A DNA stretch of 8,542 bases from Candidatus Uhrbacteria bacterium RIFCSPLOWO2_02_FULL_48_12 (GTDB lineage Bacteria; Patescibacteriota; Patescibacteriia; GWA2-46-9): positions 8,857 to 17,398 of the forward strand of contig MGEP01000019.1 of assembly GCA_001791425.1 (NCBI GenBank). Direction: 5' to 3'. Positions 5,158 to 8,542 of the stretch are shown here, piece by piece. Below the pieces are notes generated by a model. That model was given only the letters and a program-made list of their open reading frames with translations, made no database searches and was not told where the DNA came from. The translations under genes were made by a program, and so were the position numbers. The first letter of the stretch is position 1, and each line of letters opens with the position of its first letter.

Positions 5158-5473
5158 CGGCTCCTGAAATTTTTCCGCGCTCTAATCTCGCGGCAAGTTT
5201 TTCCAAATTTTTTTCAGCCACCTCCTCAAAAGATATGCCCAATTCAGTGGCCAACTGCGCCGCGTACCACAACACATCGCCCAATTCATCTTCCACGGCC
5301 ACCTTGGTGTTTTCATCCAACACCCCATCATGATCGCGTTCAATTTTCTTAATTTTGTTGGCCACCTCACCAGCTTCCCCGGCTAAACCAAGCGTCGGAT
5401 AAATATAATTCTGGCCTGCCCGAGGATAAAGAGCCGTGCGTCTAGACTTTTTTTGATATTCATCAAAAGTCAT
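5144..5473 (-). CDS. MazG-like nucleoside triphosphate pyrophosphohydrolase
   Basis: A 109-residue single-domain MazG-type all-alpha NTP pyrophosphatase, which hydrolyses (d)NTPs to monophosphate and pyrophosphate and is usually seen as pool-cleaning or regulatory. The metal-binding motif is intact: GLAGEAGEV gives E33-x-x-E36, and EDELGDVLWY gives E63-x-x-D66, the ExxE...ExxD pattern. It is about the usual length for small single-domain members and half the size of tandem-domain MazG. The ATG at 5473 is unambiguous, though without a clear ribosome-binding site. It follows the nuclease gene by 18 bases and overlaps uppS by 14, so it is part of one transcription unit. The substrate cannot be read from sequence. 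Confidence 0.88.
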   Translation of the reverse strand: MTFDEYQKKSRRTALYPRAGQNYIYPTLGLAGEAGEVANKIKKIERDHDGVLDENTKVAVEDELGDVLWYAAQLATELGISFEEVAEKNLEKLAARLERGKISGAGDQR

Positions 5474-5491
5474 AATTCAGTCAAAAAATAA

Positions 5492-6271
5492 TTAGAAACT
5501 AAAAGCGCTCATATTTTTATGCCATGAGCAATACTCGCAGTTTTCCTGATGATTGGGCAAGGGCTTTTGAAGCGAATCAACAGCTTTTTCAAAAGTATCT
5601 TTAGCCCGATTGGCGTCTAAAGACAATTCTATGGGCTGAATATTGAAGCTCACTGCTCCATGTTCGCCCACTCGTTTGGGATAATAGTAAACCAAATACG
5701 CAAAATCGGCTACCGGATAACCATTCGCTTCAAGCATTAAGGCATAAGCATCAAGCTGTGTTTGATAATAACGTTCACTATCGCCGTCGTTAGGCGCACT
5801 GCCGCGCGTTTTGTAATCAAGCGGGACGTATTTACCATCATGCACCAAACATTCGTCCAGCGCTCCAAACAAAACCGCGTTGCGTTGCTTGTCAAAATAC
5901 TCAAGACCGGTTCGCCAGTTGCGCCACTGATTCATAAGATTTACGTCTTTCATCAAGTCGCCTTTTATCCGTCCTTGCAATTCCGGCGGCAAGGCACCGC
6001 GATACTCGTCAAAATAATCTTTAATCACCAAATCCATGCCCCCCGGGAGTGACGGAAAAATGCCCCGCGGGCGCGGCACTCGCCCGTTATAATGCAGCCA
6101 GAAACAGCGCGGGCAATCGTTATATAAATTGAGTCCGCTAGTGGGCGAGAGACGTAATGGCTTACTCCCCTCGTCTTTAGCCGCCCCACGCGATGCCGAA
6201 GCGCCAAATAGACTATTTTGGGCAGAATCGTGATAACGCGGCGCGGCGCGAGATTTATCATTTTGCTTCAT
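5492..6271 (-). CDS. PD-(D/E)XK nuclease-fold protein with four cysteines (RecB/Cas4-like)
   Basis: A 259-residue protein of the PD-(D/E)XK superfamily. The catalytic set is visible: D139 in FGALDE, D152-Y-K154 in VPLDYKTRG, and the later helix YYQTQLDAYALML with Q172, which is typical of RecB/Cas4-like nucleases. Two cysteine pairs flank the domain, C53-P-R-C56 near the N-terminus and C245-E-Y-C248 near the C-terminus, the arrangement that holds an iron-sulfur cluster in Cas4 and AddB-type nucleases, although those more often have one plus three cysteines. The first 40 residues are low in structure and polar. A GTG at 6310 would add 13 residues but overlap the upstream gene; the ATG at 6271, 10 bases after that gene, is preferred. 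No cas genes or helicase are nearby, so its partner is unknown. Probably a DNA end-processing nuclease. Confidence 0.82.
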   Translation of the reverse strand: MKQNDKSRAAPRYHDSAQNSLFGASASRGAAKDEGSKPLRLSPTSGLNLYNDCPRCFWLHYNGRVPRPRGIFPSLPGGMDLVIKDYFDEYRGALPPELQGRIKGDLMKDVNLMNQWRNWRTGLEYFDKQRNAVLFGALDECLVHDGKYVPLDYKTRGSAPNDGDSERYYQTQLDAYALMLEANGYPVADFAYLVYYYPKRVGEHGAVSFNIQPIELSLDANRAKDTFEKAVDSLQKPLPNHQENCEYCSWHKNMSAFSF

Positions 6272-6281
6272 ATTGCGGCTA

Positions 6282-7043
6282 TTATACCTGAAGCAAATCT
6301 TTTGCGCCACTAAAAATTTTATTAAGCGCCCGCGCGCCCTGAACCAAACGCGGCCCGGGCCGATTAATCAGGGCGTCGTCAAGAAAAAATATTTTATTTT
6401 CCGCCATAGCGCGAAGCTCCTGCCAGCCCGGACGCTCCACTATGCGCCCCAAATCAGTACGATCGCCCCAGCCCTGCCAATGGCACACAATCAAATCCGG
6501 ATCAGCCAAAGACAAGGCGGCCAAAGAGAAAGTTTTGCTTGGACGGGAAACTTCGGCAATAATCTCTTCGCCGCCGGCAATGGCCGCAACTTCTGGTACC
6601 CAATTACCGGCGGCTAGGGGCGGCTGAAACCACTCCTCCATGTAAACGCGTGGTCGATATTCCAAAGGATGGAGACGAATTTTGGCAAATCCGCTTTTCA
6701 TCTCCGCCACTACTTCGTCGGCGCGCTGGCTTTTCCCCACCGCCTCGCCAATCGCGCGAATTGAATCAAAAACCTCCCACAAATTTCTGGGCTCAAAATG
6801 CAGCAGCTGACCCGCACCCTCCCACTGCCGCAGAGACTCCGGCATATAGTATGAAGCGAAAATCAAATCAGGTTTAAGCTCATTTAATTTGGCCGGTTCG
6901 AAATTTATCCAGGCGCCAATCTGTTCCTTTTGCCGCGCCTCAGGCGGCCAATCGCAAAATCTGGTCACGGCCGCAATATCGTCAGCCGCCCCAAGGGCGT
7001 AAAGAATTTCCGTCATGACCGGCGCCAAAGATACAATGCGCAT
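6282..7043 (-). CDS. Cobalamin-binding-like periplasmic-binding-fold protein without signal peptide
   Basis: A 253-residue TroA/BtuF-like (type III) binding protein. It begins MRIVSLAPVMTEILYALGAA, followed by VTRFCDWPPEA, the usual opening of vitamin B12-type binding proteins, then LKPDLIFAS in the first lobe, a long linker helix, LADPDLIVCHW in the second lobe, and INRPGPRLVQGARAL near the C-terminus (about 226-240). The protein starts directly at the mature domain: no signal peptide or lipobox, and the ATG at 7043 leaves no room for one because the repeat lies upstream. No ABC permease or ATPase is adjacent. It may be a cytoplasmic corrinoid- or metal-chelate-binding protein, or an exported protein that has lost its signal. 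It leads the nuclease-mazG-uppS block, with 10 bases to the next gene. The fold is clear; the ligand is not. Confidence 0.82.
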   Translation of the reverse strand: MRIVSLAPVMTEILYALGAADDIAAVTRFCDWPPEARQKEQIGAWINFEPAKLNELKPDLIFASYYMPESLRQWEGAGQLLHFEPRNLWEVFDSIRAIGEAVGKSQRADEVVAEMKSGFAKIRLHPLEYRPRVYMEEWFQPPLAAGNWVPEVAAIAGGEEIIAEVSRPSKTFSLAALSLADPDLIVCHWQGWGDRTDLGRIVERPGWQELRAMAENKIFFLDDALINRPGPRLVQGARALNKIFSGAKDLLQV

Positions 7044-7080
7044 AATTTATTGATGTTTCTAAAAATAATTCTTATATTCT

Positions 7081-7203
7081 TCCGCCCAAGGCGGACAAGT
7101 GAAGCTCCACGGCTTTACAGCCGTGGCTTCTTGCCGAACGGGGTTCCGTGTAGCGGAACCCCGCACCGTCCCGCCAAGCGGGACTGGTGCGTGGGTAAGA
7201 ATT
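7081..7203 (+). repeat. Palindromic repeat, copy 2
   Basis: The core 7099-7168 matches copy 1 (846-915) with one base change. The third hairpin is replaced by gtcccgc-caa-gcgggac (7168-7184), the module found in copy 3, and the end ggtgcgtgggtaagaatt (7186-7203) is shared. A further small palindrome tccgcc-caa-ggcgga (7081-7095) precedes the core. The repeat fills nearly all of the spacer between the TrmH-type gene and the cobalamin-binding-like gene. Confidence 0.85.
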
Positions 7204-7212
7204 TGAGAATAC

Positions 7213-7683
7213 TTATTTTAAAAGGTAAAAAGCAACAATGCCAAAGGCGACAGCCACGTTCAATGACTCTTTTTTGCCGCGCATAGGGATTTCAATAATT
7301 TTATCTGCTTTTTTAAGGATGGCCGCGGATAGTCCCCTCACCTCATCCCCCAAAATTAAAGCATATTTCATATTTTGAGAACGTATCGGTTTCAAACGAT
7401 AAAGAGAAGTTGATTTTTTGTTTTGCTCAACGGCAAAAATGGCGTAACCGCCCGCCTTCAATTCATCAATTGCCCTGGCGACCGATGAATAATGCCGCCA
7501 GTCAACATATTTCTCCGCCCCCAGCGAAACTTTCAGCAATTTTCCATTGGACCGTCCAAATCTGTCCAATGGAGAAGGAGTGATACCGCAGAGATAAATT
7601 TTTTCGCAACCCACGGCGTCAGCCGTGCGGAAAATTGAGCCGACATTATGCATGCTTCTGATATTGTGCAAGACGACCACCAT
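7213..7683 (-). CDS. SpoU/TrmH-family RNA 2'-O-methyltransferase
   Basis: A 156-residue SPOUT methyltransferase that transfers a methyl group from S-adenosylmethionine to a ribose in tRNA or rRNA. The three SpoU motifs are present: motif 1 LHNIRSMHNVGSIFRTAD (5-22, N13 and R19), motif 2 ALILGDEVRGLS (108-119, G112 and E114), and motif 3 IEIPMRGKKESLNVAVA (130-146), which form the trefoil knot and cofactor site. There is no N-terminal RNA-binding extension, so it is a minimal TrmH/TrmL-like form; the modified base cannot be told. The ATG at 7683 gives the common start MVVVLHN; a GTG at 7689 would share its first base with the preceding stop codon. It follows DUF167 closely and is likely cotranscribed with it. 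Confidence 0.92.
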   Translation of the reverse strand: MVVVLHNIRSMHNVGSIFRTADAVGCEKIYLCGITPSPLDRFGRSNGKLLKVSLGAEKYVDWRHYSSVARAIDELKAGGYAIFAVEQNKKSTSLYRLKPIRSQNMKYALILGDEVRGLSAAILKKADKIIEIPMRGKKESLNVAVAFGIVAFYLLK

Positions 7684-7688
7684 AAACA

Positions 7689-7925
7689 CTATAACTGGCC
7701 GTTATCCAATGGCACATCAATCAATTTATGTTTGGATGAACGGCCGTGAATAATTTTAATAACAGACGGCGTCACTTGAAAATAACGAGCCAGCACCCTA
7801 AGCAAGGCCTTGTTGGCTTTATCGTCTATTGGTTCGGCTTTAACCCTAACTAAAAAACTATTGTCATCTATCTCTTCCACTCCTTCTTCACGCGCTCCTG
7901 TTCTAACCTTGACTGAAATTTTCAT
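7689..7925 (-). CDS. DUF167/YggU-family (UPF0235) protein
   Basis: A complete 78-residue member of the small alpha/beta family DUF167 (YggU/UPF0235), whose function is unknown. Diagnostic segments are FLVRVKAEPIDDKANKALLR in the centre and IIHGRSSKHKLIDV near the C-terminus; the usual SxxGKxL of relatives is reduced here to GRSSKHKL. Its ATG overlaps the stop of the upstream Gmad2-GerMN gene in an ATGA arrangement, indicating translational coupling, and its stop is within a few bases of the methyltransferase start. The length is typical, though slightly short. Confidence 0.9.
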   Translation of the reverse strand: MKISVKVRTGAREEGVEEIDDNSFLVRVKAEPIDDKANKALLRVLARYFQVTPSVIKIIHGRSSKHKLIDVPLDNGQL

Positions 7926-8542
7926 GGCTGAAGAGCATCAGCCACGCGTCCATTAACAGAAATGACCACTTTTTTAACTGTTGGAAACTGTTTTAGGGTC
8001 TCCGTAATTTGCGAACGAATAGCGGCCACGCGGCAAGAGCCGCCAAGTGCTTGTTCAATGGTGGCATCAAAATCTATCTCGGCCATGCCATTTTTTATGG
8101 TCAAGCGCTGTATTTTTACTCCTTCATTGATACTGGTAAAGTAGCCGACATTCCTTTCGGCCGTCGTCGGCCCAGAAAGCAACTCCTCAACCGCCGCTCT
8201 CGCCACGGCCACGGTTTGTGGAACGCGCCGCTCTACGGCATAAGTCTTAGAACAATTGAGGGCCGCCGGATCTTTGGCGCTGTTACTAAAAAATACTTTG
8301 ACGGTTTCTGCTTCTACCGCCGTAAAGCGCACCGGAATACTTACTTTATTTTCTTCTGAACCGTCTTTGGCCGAATAGTTAAAGACTTCCACTATACCGT
8401 CTTTCCCTTTTGGCTGAGGATAATTAACTTCCACGCTGAACGGCCCAAATAACCCAACATCGGGGCTGGCCGCGGTGCTGAACCCCTCAATAAGAATTTC
8501 TCCATCGGCGTCACGAAGACGATAATTAAAAACATTTTCAAA
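7922..8542 (-). CDS. Gmad2-GerMN domain protein (5' end beyond the window)
   Basis: The frame remains open to the window edge, so the N-terminus is missing; 206 residues are visible. Visible residues 1-73 match the Gmad2 immunoglobulin-like domain: FENVFNYRLRDADGEILIEG, the GLFGPFSVEVNY strand and the closing SIPVRF. From about residue 81 (VKVFFSN) a GerMN domain follows, with AVARAAVEELLSGPTTAE, the strand pair IQRLTIKNGMAEIDFD, and the typical ending VVISVNGRVADALQP. These domains are known from germination and lipoprotein-type proteins of spore formers but also occur widely in non-spore-formers as cell-envelope proteins; a signal peptide or lipobox is expected beyond the edge. It heads the visible block and overlaps DUF167 by four bases. 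An internal GTG at 8434 would cut through Gmad2 and is not the start. Confidence 0.88.
   Translation of the reverse strand, partial: FENVFNYRLRDADGEILIEGFSTAASPDVGLFGPFSVEVNYPQPKGKDGIVEVFNYSAKDGSEENKVSIPVRFTAVEAETVKVFFSNSAKDPAALNCSKTYAVERRVPQTVAVARAAVEELLSGPTTAERNVGYFTSINEGVKIQRLTIKNGMAEIDFDATIEQALGGSCRVAAIRSQITETLKQFPTVKKVVISVNGRVADALQP

Noticed and set aside
5492..6271. Cas4 as part of a CRISPR adaptation module
   Set aside because: No cas1, cas2 or repeats in the window, and the cysteine arrangement is two plus two rather than the usual Cas4 one plus three.
147..7203. Palindromic repeats as a CRISPR array
   Set aside because: Copies are kilobases apart, vary in length, and have no regular spacers or cas genes.
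1..8542. A new multigene defence or biosynthetic system
   Set aside because: The genes are mostly separate housekeeping or envelope families; no recurring combination or toxin-antitoxin-like pair is evident.

Overview
The window most resembles the chromosome of a candidate phyla radiation (Patescibacteria/Parcubacteria-like) bacterium. This is an inference from gene content and style: short genes, few clear Shine-Dalgarno sites, a type IV pseudopilin with an FSIIELIVVIG-type N-terminus, a COG2231-type glycosylase, a ferritin-VIT fusion, Gmad2-GerMN proteins, and intergenic spaces packed with palindromic and simple repeats. No rRNA, tRNA, CRISPR array or transposase gene is visible, so the lineage cannot be fixed from this window.

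All recognisable protein genes but one lie on the minus strand, so transcription runs from high to low coordinates. Right part (8542 to 7213): a Gmad2-GerMN protein cut by the window edge, a DUF167/YggU protein and a SpoU/TrmH-type RNA methyltransferase, tightly coupled by overlaps. A palindromic repeat (7081-7203) separates them from a second tight block (7043 to 4447): a signal-less cobalamin-binding-like protein, a four-cysteine PD-(D/E)XK nuclease, a MazG-type NTP pyrophosphohydrolase and undecaprenyl diphosphate synthase (UppS). A 217-base spacer bounded by an inverted repeat leads to a ferritin-like/VIT membrane protein (4229-3267).

The 405-base gap 2862-3266 holds a possible terminator, one palindromic repeat copy and a roughly 160-bp fold-back element. 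The only plus-strand gene, an orotate-phosphoribosyltransferase-like protein with an altered catalytic loop, occupies 2286-2861 and diverges from a pseudopilin gene (2223-1711), which overlaps or abuts a COG2231 DNA glycosylase (1687-1046). A repeat-filled spacer (768-1045) precedes a membrane-anchored PEBP/YbhB-like protein (767-201). The last 200 bases hold another repeat copy, a possible coding remnant and a long-stem hairpin.

The genes do not form one obvious pathway: they cover housekeeping (UppS, MazG, RNA methylation), DNA repair or processing (glycosylase, PD-(D/E)XK nuclease), iron handling (ferritin-VIT) and the cell surface (pseudopilin, PEBP, GerMN). I see no defence island or new multigene system. 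The most distinctive content is the non-coding DNA: a family of modular palindromic repeats that mix and match hairpin modules and resemble IS200/IS605 end hairpins, plus an unrelated fold-back element. At one place repeat DNA appears to have replaced the C-terminus of a gene.
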